Below, piece after piece: positions 47,860 through 59,645 of a stretch of 64,000 nucleotides of DNA. A program made the translations under genes and the position numbers. The notes below the pieces were generated by a model, which saw nothing but the letters and a program-made list of their open reading frames with translations, was not told the DNA's origin and ran no database searches. The stretch lies in assembly GCF_000801105.2 (NCBI RefSeq), contig NC_079519.1:36865288-36929287 (forward strand). The letters run 5' to 3'. The DNA comes from Raphanus sativus (taxonomy: Eukaryota > Streptophyta > Magnoliopsida > Brassicales > Brassicaceae). The first letter of the stretch is position 1. The number at the start of each line of letters is the position of its first letter.

Positions 47860-49395
47860 GTTTTTTTTTTTTGAAAGCTGGTTAAAAATGTTTTAGGTTG
47901 TGAGTGAAATAACATTTTTCATATCTTGTTTTTGTCTTGTAATATTGTTATTCTCATCATATGTAACTAGAACATGTTATTTCAAAGTACATATTTGATT
48001 AGATTTTTACTTCAATTATCATGTCTCAATGAAATATTTCCAAGATTGTTTATGGTATGGTGCATGCAACTATTTTTTTTTAAAGACATGCAACTATTTT
48101 CTTATAACTAATTTTCAGTTGTTCGGTTTTTTAAAGAAAGGATGTACTCCCTTTCTTAAAGATATATATTTTTGAAAGAAAAAAATTATTTGAAAAAGAT
48201 ATATTTTCTGTATTTTTTGTCAACTAATAATCATTGACTGTAATTTTTTAAAAGAACTATATTTACTCAATTCTTATTGTTTTAGACTTATGGGAAATAA
48301 ATAATTACAAAATATGTACTTAATGCTAAAATTTAAAATGTTTTATAATATGTAAAAAAAATCTAAAACAAACATCATTTTGAAATAGATAGACTATTTA
48401 GTTAAATTTAACGCTAATAACTTACTATGAAATAAAACTTACTATGAAATTTCAAAAAAAAAAACTTACTATGAAATAAAACAAATTAGTGTTGGGCAAA
48501 CACATGCCACACTTCCTCTTTTCCTAGATAGAATTTAATATCATTTAAACTTTGTAATCAATTATAAAATATTGATTTTTTTTTATTTGTTGAATTTGTT
48601 TCATTAATAATATTTTTATGTAACCAAAAAAAATTACTTCTTACAAAAACCTTAAAAACATGCCACAATCATGCCACAATCATATATATTTTCAATTATC
48701 GTGGCACAAGTTTTTCGTGTACGCCAATCTTTTCAAAGTCGGTATTATAAAAAAGAAAGAAAATCAAAGTCGGTATCCAAGAAAAAAAAATCAAAATCTT
48801 TCAACAATACTCAATCGTTGTTATCCTTATCTAAATTCACTAAACTTAAACAGAGCAATTGACCATCATTTTTACAACTATAATAGTCATATTAAACATT
48901 CTTCATTTTAATTCTAAACTATAATCTTTGTAAATTTCTTTGAAAATCATGAAATGGAGGTCAAAACAGTAGTTAGATGCAAAAAGACCTCTCATGTTAC
49001 TGTTACTACGGGTGCATTTGTTGTCTTCTTGAAATAGTAATCTACTAATAATAGAAAATTGATTCTTTGTTGCATTTTTCTTTGATTTTTACTTTTTGAC
49101 ACCGTTTTCATAACTCAATTCGATAAACATTGTTGACTCTTCTTTTATTTTTGAAAACAGCATTGATTGACTTTTCTTTCCTCCAAGGAAACTTCATTTC
49201 CGTGTGTATTAAGTCACTAGCAACCCGTTCTCGGTAACTTCTATCTCGGGAGCGCACGACTTGTTTTTCGTTATAAATATTCAAATAAAGAGACTGTCAA
49301 AAGAGAAAATTTCCCTGAGAAAATTCCTTGTCTTCTGCATTCAATATTAAGTTCGGAAAAATTCTCTCCGTTCATAAGGAACCATTATCTATTCG
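47860..49395. other. Spacer between the two NRG1-family genes
   Basis: About 1.5 kb of AT-rich DNA. I cannot read RPW8 or P-loop sequence here in any frame, so the missing 5' half of the downstream gene is absent rather than just split off. The right end contains a TATA box for the truncated gene. Confidence 0.6.
49272..49279 (+). promoter_or_regulatory. TATA box of truncated NRG1-family gene
   Basis: TATAAATA lies about 124 bp before the start codon of the truncated gene. It suggests that this copy has its own core promoter and is not a read-through exon of the upstream NRG1. Confidence 0.5.
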
Positions 49396-51031
49396 ATGCA
49401 ACGTTTTGATGCCTTGACCCACAATCTTAGAGAGTGTGTCTTGGACATGGGCTCGTTTTCTAAAGATCAGAAGATCATTGCTTCCACAATAATCGACGTA
49501 TGGTCTGAACTACACGGCAAAGAGAGTATCATCTGCATGAATTACATTCAAGAGCTTGCTTCCCACAATCTACTTAAACTTCTTCCTCTTGGGTACGTTA
49601 CTTTCTATTCATCTGTCGATTCTTTATCTTGCTATTTTTCCTTATTTTTAATACAAGAAAGTTGCGAGTCGAAAATCTTATTTGACATCCTAAGACGTAA
49701 ACCTTATATCCTAAGTCCTAACTCCAAAAGAGGAGTCCTAACTCCCAAGTTCAAAAGTCTAAACCAATAACCCTAGTACCAAAAATAGTAAAACTCATAG
49801 TAAATAGATTCAGCCTTTTTGATCGCTCTTTCCTTAAAGTTTATTTTTCTCAATTCATATATGCTTTAATATCAGGAAAAATAAGTATGAAGATGGCTTC
49901 TTCAATGAGTTCTTGGTCAAACAAGATAACATCTTGAGAGAATTTGCTATACACCAATGCGAAAAAGAGTCCTTATCGATCCTCCAAAGGAAAAGATTAA
50001 ACATGGATATACAAGAAAACAAATACCCAAACTGGTGTTTAAATCAAAAACAGCCTGTTACTTTGAACGCCTCTCTACTGTCTATCTCTACTGGTAATAC
50101 AATTATTTACTTACTCTGTGTTTTTCACACTCTTTGATAATATTCTTTAACTTGATTTTGTTCATCTTTCTTTCTTTCTTGTTTGGTTACAGATGATTCA
50201 TTTACATCATGTTGGGTTGAAATGCATTGTCCAAATGTTGAAGTTTTAGTTCTTAATCTCTCTTCATCAACTTATGCATTACCAAACTTCATTATTACAA
50301 TGAAGAAACTGAAAGTTGTGATGATCATCAATCATGGTTTTGAACTTACAAAGTTGACCAATTTGTCTTGTCTCAGCTTATTACCAAACCTGAGGCGGAT
50401 CAGATTCGAGAAAGTTTCAATCACTTTGCATGACATTCCCAAAATTCAGCTCAAATGTCTTGAGAAGCTATCTCTTTGGTTGTGTCATTTTAGTGATGTT
50501 CCCAGCGAGTTAGAAGACTTAAAAGTTGATGTCTCTGAAACTCTACAGAGTTTACAAGAAATCGAAATAGATTATTGTTATAATCTTGTTGAATTACCAT
50601 ACTGGGTCTCTCAAGTTGTTTCACTTAAGAAGCTTAGCATCACGAATTGTAACAAGCTATGTAAACTTTTAAAAGGTATAGGCAACTTAAGGAACCTTGA
50701 AATGCTGAGAGTCATTTCTTGCAGTAATATCTTTGAGCTTCCTAAAACAAGCGAGAGACTCAGCAATTTGCGGTTGCTAGACGTTTCTGGATGCTTTCAG
50801 CTGAAAAGATTGCCTCTAGAGATTGGGAAGTTGCAGAAACTGAAGAAGATTTTGATGAGAGATTGTTACCGCTGTGAGTTGCCAGATTCAGTGAAGAACC
50901 TAGAGAATCTAGAAGTGAGATGCGACGAAGGTACTGTTTTTATATGGGAGAGATTCAAATCAAAAATGAAGAATCTGACAATCACAGAAGAGGAAGCAGA
51001 GCATAACCTCAACTTGCTTCAACTGTTCTAA
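49396..51031 (+). CDS. NRG1C: N-terminally truncated NRG1 family protein (NRG1C-like)
   Basis: Three exons keep one frame to 417 residues: 49396-49592, 49876-50093 and 50193-51031. They correspond to the last part of exon 3 plus exons 4 and 5 of the full-length neighbour, with the same intron positions and phases. The protein starts at MQRFDALTHNLRECVLDM, equivalent to about residue 411 of the neighbour, and so lacks the RPW8 domain, P-loop and kinase-2. It keeps the end of the ARC2 region and all leucine-rich repeats, ending HNLNLLQLF. The MHD-equivalent reads QDN (82-84) instead of QHD. Length and layout match Arabidopsis NRG1C (At5g66890, about 415 residues as I recall), reported to antagonise NRG1A/NRG1B-dependent immunity. 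No stop or frameshift over 417 codons argues against a simple pseudogene. Confidence 0.85.
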
Positions 51032-53476
51032 TGTAAGTTTTGCTTTGTGTGTGATGTCTTGCAAGTTTGTAACATTGGGAATTAAGGTAAAAACTATATG
51101 AACTAGTATTCAATAAATTAATATATATGATAATTAATAATTTTTTAAGATTTGATATTTTAAAAATAGTTATGTATAATTATTATTTCTCTATATATAG
51201 ACTTCATATTTAGCTTATCAAATATCATAAAATTTTGTATCTCTTACATATTCTACAAATATGCCTACTATTATGGCCAACATTCTTGGTAATCGGTTTC
51301 GACTTTATGATCGAAATATGCATCACCAGTTAAAGTTTGATTTGGTTTAACATATATGGAAAACATTTGGCACATTATTAAATGAAGATTAATGCTTAGT
51401 TAATTATTATTTCGATAATGGTTTGATATTTTGTTATATCGTCTTTAAGATTGTTTTTATAACTTTTATTTAATTTATGTTTGTTTTTTCTTATTTAAAA
51501 TATTATATATCCTTTGTTATATTTAAGTTTAATATAATTTTTTGAAAAAATTATCATGAACTAAAATACATTGAAATAAAATAAAACAACAATCATATTA
51601 TAATGATTAAGAACTTAGTGGATGTAACAGATTTAGTACAATTTATTGACTTAACTTTTAGTTAACTTACTAATATTATAATAATAAGATATTTAATACG
51701 ATAGTTAACTTACAATTTATTAGCGTTGCTCTTAGCGACATTGCTCGATCCAAACACTCTGTGAACGCATGAGAATTTCCTAAGGTCATTCAGTGGGAAG
51801 TATGGTGTGAATACACATTCTCGTGTGCATTTAAACTATCAGAACTTACAAACTTCACATGTAGAATTTGAATGCGTCATTTTCTCTCTCTCTTGAATAG
51901 ACTGGAAGTGATGAAAATATTAACCTATCAATATGAATCCATTTTAATCAAACTATTAACTGACTCAAATCATCAATCAAAAAAATGAAACATCGTAGTT
52001 TACCTCATTCTTATGCTTCAAAATTATTAACCGAAGATAAAGTTAAAGGCAAGAAAAAGAAAATGAAAAAAGAAAGATTCTATTATGATCGAGACTCTAT
52101 TTTATAGTAGCACAGCGATTACAAGAGAGGAAGATCTACTTTCAGCAGTCGGATCTAATCTAATAATTATCATCCGGTGATTTGGTTATAAGCAACCATG
52201 TGCGTGATTATGGTGTTTATTATTTCATTTGATTTTGATTAAATTATTTCATCTAGCTGATGTCTTTTTTTAACAGACTACTGTATATTAAACCCCGACG
52301 TCCAATTAATTATTCAACTATCAAATATATACTCTTAAAGAATGATAATAAAACTTTTAAGCTATACTTTTGCAAAGGTTTTAGTTGATAATCAAAGCTC
52401 ACATGGCAACTGGAGGTGGAATTAAAGTGTTTCGTTATGTATGTTCAACAAAAGTCTAATGCTATACACGTGGTTGTGTTTTTCATCCCTGAAAATTTGG
52501 AGTAGGCTTATTGGATTAATGATCTGAAACTTTTTTTATTAGATTTAATATTTATAAAAACATGTAATCGTAATTATTTAATTAATCATTTGAATTTTTT
52601 TTAAAATCTAATCTATTAATTTAGGGATTATCTACTATTCGAAGTTCTCATTTAAATTTTGGACTCTTTCATAATTGTTGCTAGAATATATCATGTCTCC
52701 TATACAATGCAACCTACCAACTTAAATTAAACCAAATCTTAACCAACATAGATTAGTTAAACCTAACCAGTAACACTTTTATAATATTTTTGGTTAATCT
52801 CTTAATATAATTAGATAATATAAAACTGAACCACTCTTAAATCAACGAGTTCTATATCATTCCAGACATAAGAGAAAAAATATCCGACTCATTTACAACG
52901 TAAGCATACAAAGACCGTGTATGCTTATGCTCATTGATCTTCCAAAAACCAAATAATTGTGGCATAGACCAACATAGGCTCATGTTCGTATCACTAACTT
53001 TACTTCCATATATTTACTCTTCATCTACATCATATCACAACATATACACAGTTATGCAAGAACATGATTTTTTTTTTGTTCAAATAACCAAATAATGGTG
53101 GCATATGGTCAGTAAATTTATTAAATATGTTTTTTATATATTACATTTTACGAGACTTTTTGTATAAGTTTTTTTTTGAAAAAGGACATAACTCTGTGTA
53201 TAAGTTAAAAAGTAAAAGGTGTGACAAGACAAATTATTATACCAAAAATGAAAAAAGATTAAATACAAACTAATAACAAATACAACACAAATTATAACAC
53301 TATTAAATTCTATATATATTTAATAAAATATTATATATATGTCTAATATGTATATATATATATATAAATGTTACACAAAATATATATAATATTATATACA
53401 CATATTATATATACCATATATTATTAATTGAAATTTGACAAATCAATTTCCGCCCTTTAGGGCGGGTCCTAATCTA
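51032..53476. other. AT-rich, transposon-relic region
   Basis: No gene is recognisable. The right end is a Helitron 3' terminus (listed separately), so part of this stretch is Helitron DNA. A possible 5' end, tctactattcgaag preceded by A at about 52631, is only a weak candidate. (TA)n tracts occur near 53330-53410. Confidence 0.5.
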
Positions 53477-53477
53477 G
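53448..53477. mobile_element. Helitron 3' terminus (5' end not located)
   Basis: The sequence ccgccctttagggcgg (a 7-bp stem hairpin) is followed by gtcctaatCTAG and then T. A GC-rich hairpin about 10 bases before a CTRR end, with T outside, is the Helitron signature. The left end could not be fixed. Confidence 0.7.
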
Positions 53478-53876
53478 TCTTATATTATTAGAAGTTAACG
53501 ATTTTTTGACTAAAGAAATTAAAGATTTTATCAATTAAATCTGTCAAAGATGATCTAATTATAGTTAAATTTAATAAATACAATTATCATCTTTAATATG
53601 ATATTAAATTTTTATTTTGAATTAAACTTTATTTACCGTTATATATTCAATCTTGAAAACAATCAAAATCCTTATAATAAAAAATCAAAACATTCATCGA
53701 AAATCAAAAGTTTTTTTTTTTTTTTTGATCAAACCGAAAATCAAAAGTTTTAAAATTCTTTTCATATAGAAAAATCGAAGCTATATTGTCACTAGGGGCC
53801 ATTTTAAAACCCAATAGTAAATGAGCTAATACCATAGAAAGCCCACGACGCTTAAACCACTGCCATTGCCTGAATA

Positions 53877-54915
53877 TGACGGAAGAAATATCTAACGGCA
53901 CTCCGACTCGAAACAACAGACTTCACTGGGTCGATCGATTCGTTGTTTGCATCAGTACGAGACGATCCAGTCGATACCACGAGAAGCTACTGGTCGGAGA
54001 GTATCGGCTCGTGATAGGACGATTGGCCGGATTCCCGCCTGTGGTTTTTCCTCAGATGCTTCAGGAAGCAGCTTTTGACAGCTGATAGGAAACAGATTAA
54101 GTCGATTCTCGACTCTGTTGGTCTCCCTTTCTTCTGTTCGACCACTTTTAAGCTCCAGATCCGAGCTGGGCAGCGCTCGTCGACGCTAGTTGAATCGGAC
54201 AAGTACTGGTTATTTCAGTTTATAGATTCATAGAGATGAAGAAAGTGGAAAGATACTTAACTTAGTCGTCGTATGGGCTAATGAGGGAGAGCAGCTGAAG
54301 GTTGATGTTCCGTTAGATCATTGTCCCGGTCTCAAGAAAGGTAACACTCTTAATGAAGAACTCTAAGGAGAGTATTGTGTGTTGGTCTTGATGCTTCCTC
54401 TTTTGATTATGAGATCAATGCAAAGATTTTGCTTAAAGTACAATTTGGATTCTAATATTTTCGACTGAGGAGCAATCTGCAGATCAGTTTTGTGTGTTCT
54501 TTGCTCGATAATGCTCTCTTATTACGTCTCTTGTGCCGTTAGCTTAATCTTGTAAAGAGAGATCTTCACTTTTTTATCTGATAGTAATGGTTGTCTTCCT
54601 GTGGCAAAGGCATTAAGAAAACGAGATATATTCAATACGTTGGTGGTTTCCTTCACACTGGGAATAGACTTACTCTCAGGAGCAAGGGAAATTTGAAAGT
54701 TTACTCTTCCTTTGATGTATTATGAGCTCATTTGTACTCTTGATTATTTCAATATTTGAGTGTGTTTGCTGTGAGCAGGGGAAAATCTGCGGTCATTGCG
54801 AAGCAGTCTGAAACTTGTAGACCCATCACAACACATTCCATCTAAAATCGAAGTAGATGTAAGCAAACTAGACATCGAGGATAAGGTGTTAAAGCAAGAA
54901 GTATTATTTTGTTTT
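53877..54915 (+). pseudogene. Decayed ribosomal protein L25-family gene (bL25/Gln-tRNA synthetase anticodon-binding fold)
   Basis: Pieces of a plant organellar L25-like protein can be read in order. Near 54016-54080 comes IGRLAGFPPVVFPQ in one frame. After a frame change comes QLLTADRKQIKSILDS, VGLPFFCSTTFKLQIRAGQ and SSTLVES, ending at a stop near 54230. Then come DEESGKILNLVVVWANEGE and LKVDVPLDHCPGLKKG, with a few residues missing before DHC. From 54778 comes ENLRSLRSSLKLVDPSQHIP, SKIEVDVSKLDIEDKV. Frameshifts, an in-frame stop and a small deletion make it non-functional. The intron between the last two parts is retained, so it is a degraded gene and not a retrocopy. Arabidopsis At5g66860 occupies the collinear position. 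Confidence 0.8.
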
Positions 54916-55291
54916 CTATTGGTCAATTCCTCGACGGACGAACGTAGCGCACGGTTTTACATTTGACTCGGTTCAACATCTGTCTGACTGTGTCTATTTA
55001 CAGTGAAAGTTGGCAGCAACAGCAACAGTAGAGGTCTCCTGAACAGTGAACCGTCTCTCCTCTTCCTGTCTGGTTCCCAATGACCTAAGCGCTCTGCATC
55101 TCTACAGAACACGTTTGATTAGTTATAAACCAAACTGATAACATTTGAAGTTACGAAGAAATTTTGTAATGTATAATCTAATCCAATGTTGGAACGATAG
55201 AAGAGACTTCGGGGAGAGAGTTGTGTATAAACTGAGGTTTTGTGTACGTTTTTAGATCCCATTCTTATAAAGAATCATATTCTCCCTCCCA
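54916..55291. other. Intergenic between L25 pseudogene and Helitron
   Basis: Non-coding DNA, probably the former 3' region of the L25 gene. No other feature is seen. Confidence 0.4.
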
Positions 55292-56649
55292 TCTATTATA
55301 TTAAAATAGAAGTACACTTTAGAAATACCCCTTAATTTTTAGTATTATTTACAATGATATGCCACTGAGCATTTAATTAATCTTCATATATTAATGCTTG
55401 TCTTTTTCAGTTATTTAATGTGTTTCCTAAAAATTCTTTGTCTTTTTTTGGTTTAATTAATGTATTTCCAAAACCAAATTCTATTTAATGTGGATTACTT
55501 TTTATGATTTTTTATTTTTTCTGTTTAATTAATACATTTCTAAAATCAAATTCGAAATAAAAAAAATTGGCAACAATAATAAATAAACCTAACTTATATT
55601 ATTCATTGTTTTTTTCCTATTTTCTTATATATGTGTGTGTGTTTGGAAATAATTAATAAACATAGCTTTAAATATTTAACAAACATTATTATTTTTAAAC
55701 ATGTAATTATATTTTTATTATTTATTAGTAATAACTAAAAATAAAAGTCACATTAAAATAATCATTTATATAATATATAAAAATATTATGTCACATATAT
55801 TTTTCATATAAATAATACCACAATGTAAGTTCAGTATGATATATGTTGAAAATATAAAATATATAACACCATATATTTTAAATAATATATACAACAATTT
55901 TATTATACATTATCATAAATTTTGATCCATAAAAAATACATTTTTACGTATATATTGGGTCATATTCTAAAAGTATGAATTATACAATTGATGGGTTATA
56001 AAACAAAATAAAATTACTCAATATAAATTATAAATAATTATGCTTAAAAATGTCATATAAACAATTATTTAATCGGGTAAATTTTTAAAGTATATATAAT
56101 CACTTATACAGATAAATACTTATTATAAATTTAGATTACATTCCTAACTATTTTAACTAATTAAAATTTTCAAAAAAATCTATACTTTTTGGAAATTTTG
56201 CTAACGTGATTTAAAATATTTTCACAGTACATACACCTTCTCTATTTTTAAAATTATTGATACAACTATACAAATTGAATATTCTATGGAATAAATTGTC
56301 TATATTTTTATTTTTTTACAAATGTTATAACTAATATATCAATTTTTAATACCATACTAACTCATATTTATATATGTTTTTTACTTTTAATTTAGAAATT
56401 TTTTTCTAGATATTTTATACATAAATCTAATTATACAAATGTTTAATTTGTTTATATGATGTCCAATAAATATTGGTCATATAATTTACTTTAGAATATA
56501 TACAAAAAAATATTCGATGTAACTAAGCACATTGTTATTTTTAAATATATGATATTAGTACACACATTACAAACCATGTATAATATTTAATATAAACAAA
56601 GACAAAAATGAAAATTGATACCCGCTCGGTCGAGCGGGTCAAAATCTAG
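55292..56649 (+). mobile_element. Non-autonomous Helitron, about 1.36 kb
   Basis: The 5' end TCTATTATATTAAAATAGAAG, preceded by A, is the typical start of Arabidopsis/Brassica Helitrons. The 3' end has the hairpin cccgctcggtcgagcggg, then tcaaaatCTAG, followed by T. This gives insertion between A and T with no target duplication, as expected for rolling-circle elements. The interior is AT-rich and has no Rep/helicase coding sequence, so the element depends on transposase supplied in trans. Confidence 0.85.
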
Positions 56650-56845
56650 TGCCTGATTAATAGTAGTGTACAGTAGTCGAGTTCGGCAATTGGGGAAATC
56701 TTGTAAATATTTTAAATTACAAGCTCAATAATGCAAAATATCTAAAGTACATCCCACTAGACTAGGCAAATATCCCCCACAATAAATTTAAAACTCCGAA
56801 GCGCCCGTTTGCATTTTTGAATTTGATATCGAATCTCCTCCCCCA

Positions 56846-57149
56846 ATGTCAGACGAGAAGGTAATCATCGATCTCTGTAGCTCCGAAGAGGAAGAAGACA
56901 ATTTCGCTGATGAGAATTGTTTTCCGGAAGAGCTTGACCAAACGGAAGAAGAAGAAGAAGAAGAAGATACGACGAGTTTACGGTATTTTTTTTTTCCAAC
57001 GGCTCCTTGGCTTTTTATATATCTATCTATTTTCGATAGTGCTTGTTTTCTGGTCAGTGAGGATGATAGCGATTGGGGCCACGATGATGCTACCGACTCA
57101 GATGTGGACTTCGACATAGATAACGAGACCGGCAAAAAAGGCCATGCAG

Positions 57150-57180
<31 letters not shown>

Positions 57181-59016
57181 CAAAGTCACCCGCCTGCTCA
57201 CAGGTTCATAGATCGGATTTAAACGCTGTTCATTTGATTGATTTTTTTTTTTCATTTTTGATTGCTTTTGAAAAATAATAATAATAATAAAAGAATTGCT
57301 TGTGTGTGTATGTATTGTTGTAGCCGGGAGCGATTTGATGAAATCTCTAAATGTAAAAGAATGCAAAGCGTACCTGAGAAAGCATGGTCTCAGATTATCT
57401 GGTACAAAACCTGTTTTTATTGAGAGGATTCTTGAGCATTGGAGGTACTTTCTTTGCTCCTTCTCTCTGGTCCTTGTGGAAATGTATTCTCAATGATCCT
57501 ATTTTTTGATGATTCCCCAGGATTAAAGATGGGAGTGGAGAATCACTTTATCCCATTTCATCTTTTCCTATCAACTGTAAAGGTAAATCTTCGTTGTGGA
57601 TATACTTGAATTATTTTTCTCTGTTAGTGTTTGACGTTCCCTAGAAATTTAATTTGGTGCATGCAGGTGATGTGTGCAAAGGAGACACTGTTTTGTTTAC
57701 ACAGAAGGTGAAAGGGAGTGGGAAGATTTTGGGGAGGAGAACTGTCGCTGGCCAGGTTGTTAAAGAAAGCTACGGTACTGCTAAACAGCAACACACTTTC
57801 ACTGTAAGTATTATTGATTGATCATCAGGTCATCATTGTGTGATTTTGTTCCCCCTGCATTAGACTGACCCATCTCATTTGTGTCTTTTTTACAAAAAGA
57901 TTGAAGTGCTTTGGTGCGAAGGGATGCAGAAATTGCCTCCCTTGTACCCTTTACTAGTGAAAGGACGTAATCTTTATAGGTTGATGACCATGAGGCAGGT
58001 GAGTGAGCGTCTTGCAAAATGAAAATGAAAAGTTTTTGTGTTTAGTCATGAGTTTTGCTAATTTCATATGCTTGCGGGTTGGTTGCTCTACATTTGCTTA
58101 TTCTAGCGATGGGCTAATGAAGACGACAGAGTCAAAGTTCTTTCTGAAAAGCATAGCCGTGGTGCTGCAGCAAGAAAGGTTATGAGAGAGAGGAAAATTA
58201 AGTTAGGCTATGTAATGATAGGTGACCTGCTTTCTTCTTCTTCTCTGTTTTACACATGAGTTATATACTAGAGGTTTTGTTTTAGTGATCTTTCTGTGTT
58301 GTTTGTAACCAGATGGAAGACTTCAAAAGCCTGGTCATGTGAAGAAGGCTTGTCAAGTAAAGACGAGGAAAAATGAGAATCAAACTCAGAGGTCTAGACA
58401 AGACATCCCGGCTAATCATTCACTTGTTGCTTCACAGGGTGAACATAAGAATCCACCCCAGTTGAGAAATATGAATCCCCCTTTCCACTCCCACAATTCC
58501 CATACATATGCTCCTCCACCACACGGTCCTCCATCACGTGCTCCTCGTCCATACGCTCCTTTTAATGTCCCCCATTCACATCTTCCTCGTCCATACGCTC
58601 CATTCAATGTCCCCCATTCACATCTTCCTCGTCCACAACAAAACCAATCAATCCAAAGACCACCACCAGCTTTCTTCAACGGAAGACCTACTTCTAATGC
58701 TTTGCAGGGACAAGCTTCTTTCAACTCACACGCTATGCACCAGAGGAGGCCATACCAGAACCATCATACCAACCATGCAAGCTCGAACAGTGGCTACAAC
58801 TACGGGGTGAGGGACTTGGATCACTTCTCGGATATGACGATAAGCCAAAGAGGAGAAGGAAACGTATATCGGCAGAGTGAGGAGACTCGCAGACCATACA
58901 AGAACCATCATACCTACCATTCAAGCTTTAACAACCATGGAGAAAGACACATGATAAGAGAAGGAGACACACACAAGCAGAGTAGGGACACTTACAGACC
59001 AAATCATCGGTGGTAA
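56846..59016 (+). CDS. SAP-domain nuclear protein with His/Pro-rich C-terminus
   Basis: Eight exons keep one frame to 506 residues: 56846-56982, 57058-57203, 57324-57444, 57521-57582, 57667-57803, 57900-57998, 58107-58221 and 58313-59016. The N-terminus (1-94) is very acidic, with Glu and Asp runs and an Ala run. A SAP DNA/RNA-binding helix-extended-loop-helix lies at about 98-134 (LMKSLNVKECKAYLRKHGLR, GTKPVFIERILEHW). A central domain follows (GDTVLFTQKVKG, TVAGQVVKESYGTAKQQHTF, LYPLLVKGRNLYRLMTMRQ). The last 225 residues are rich in His, Pro, Asn and Arg, with a tandem 14-residue repeat (PRPYAPFNVPHSHL twice, about residues 340-370). It is probably a chromatin- or RNA-associated protein; function is unknown. 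Position matches Arabidopsis At5g66840. Confidence 0.88.
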
Positions 59017-59645
59017 CTAACACTCATTGGTACTGGTCTCGTTTGCAAGTAAACTTGAATTGAGTTTGCACTTTTTTTTTTTTTAATCTGGTTTCAAGGC
59101 CATAGGAAACAGTCACTTCTTGGGTCTTCTCTGTCATCCTGAAAGTTTTATCGGATCATAATTCTCTTGATTGATCATCCCTTTCTCAAGCTTTTTTTTT
59201 TATCTTTCTAAAATACCTTCCATTAAATTAACATAGAAGTAAAAAGCACAAGCTGTGCAGCTTCTACAATCTCGCAAAAAGTAAATATGGACTGTAGATT
59301 AAAGCTTGCAAGTGAGAGATGGTGTACAAAAACTATGCTTTCTTCCTCTCTTAACTAAATATAATCACATTTCTACATCATATGATGAAAGTGATTTCAT
59401 ACGAGATGTAGACCTGTGCAACCGTACTTCTACTTATACTAAGAAGCAAGATCATGTAACTTGAACGTATATCATGATCATTTGATGACTTCAACGTTAG
59501 AGTTGAACTGCTGTGTAAACTTTCATGACGTAAGTAAGAGTAGTAGGACCAAGATCATGTAAAGAGTACAAGGACCATAGAAAGTTAACTTAATTAAGAA
59601 TCTGAAAACAAAATAACAAAATAAAGTTAAAGACACATTGATCAT
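59017..59645. other. Convergent 3' region of SAP and F-box genes
   Basis: This holds the SAP-gene 3' UTR, with a poly-T stretch near 59071-59084, and the F-box 3' UTR. Part of the SAP 3' end here is duplicated at 62707-62945. Confidence 0.5.

Noticed and set aside
47860..49395. Possibility that the truncated NRG1 is the 3' part of a split full-length gene
   Set aside because: No RPW8, P-loop or kinase-2 coding sequence can be read in the 1.5 kb upstream, and a separate TATA box is present.
53330..53410. Possible centromere-type or satellite array
   Set aside because: It is only a (TA)n-rich stretch inside Helitron-related DNA, without a repeat unit of satellite length.
56788..57366. 192-codon minus-strand open frame, very Ser-rich
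   Set aside because: It is antisense to exons 1-2 of the SAP gene. The Ser/Ala runs are the reverse reading of Glu/Asp/Ala-coding repeats.
58416..58724. Minus-strand Gly/Trp/Cys-rich frame
   Set aside because: It is the reverse reading of the Pro/His-rich tail of the SAP protein.
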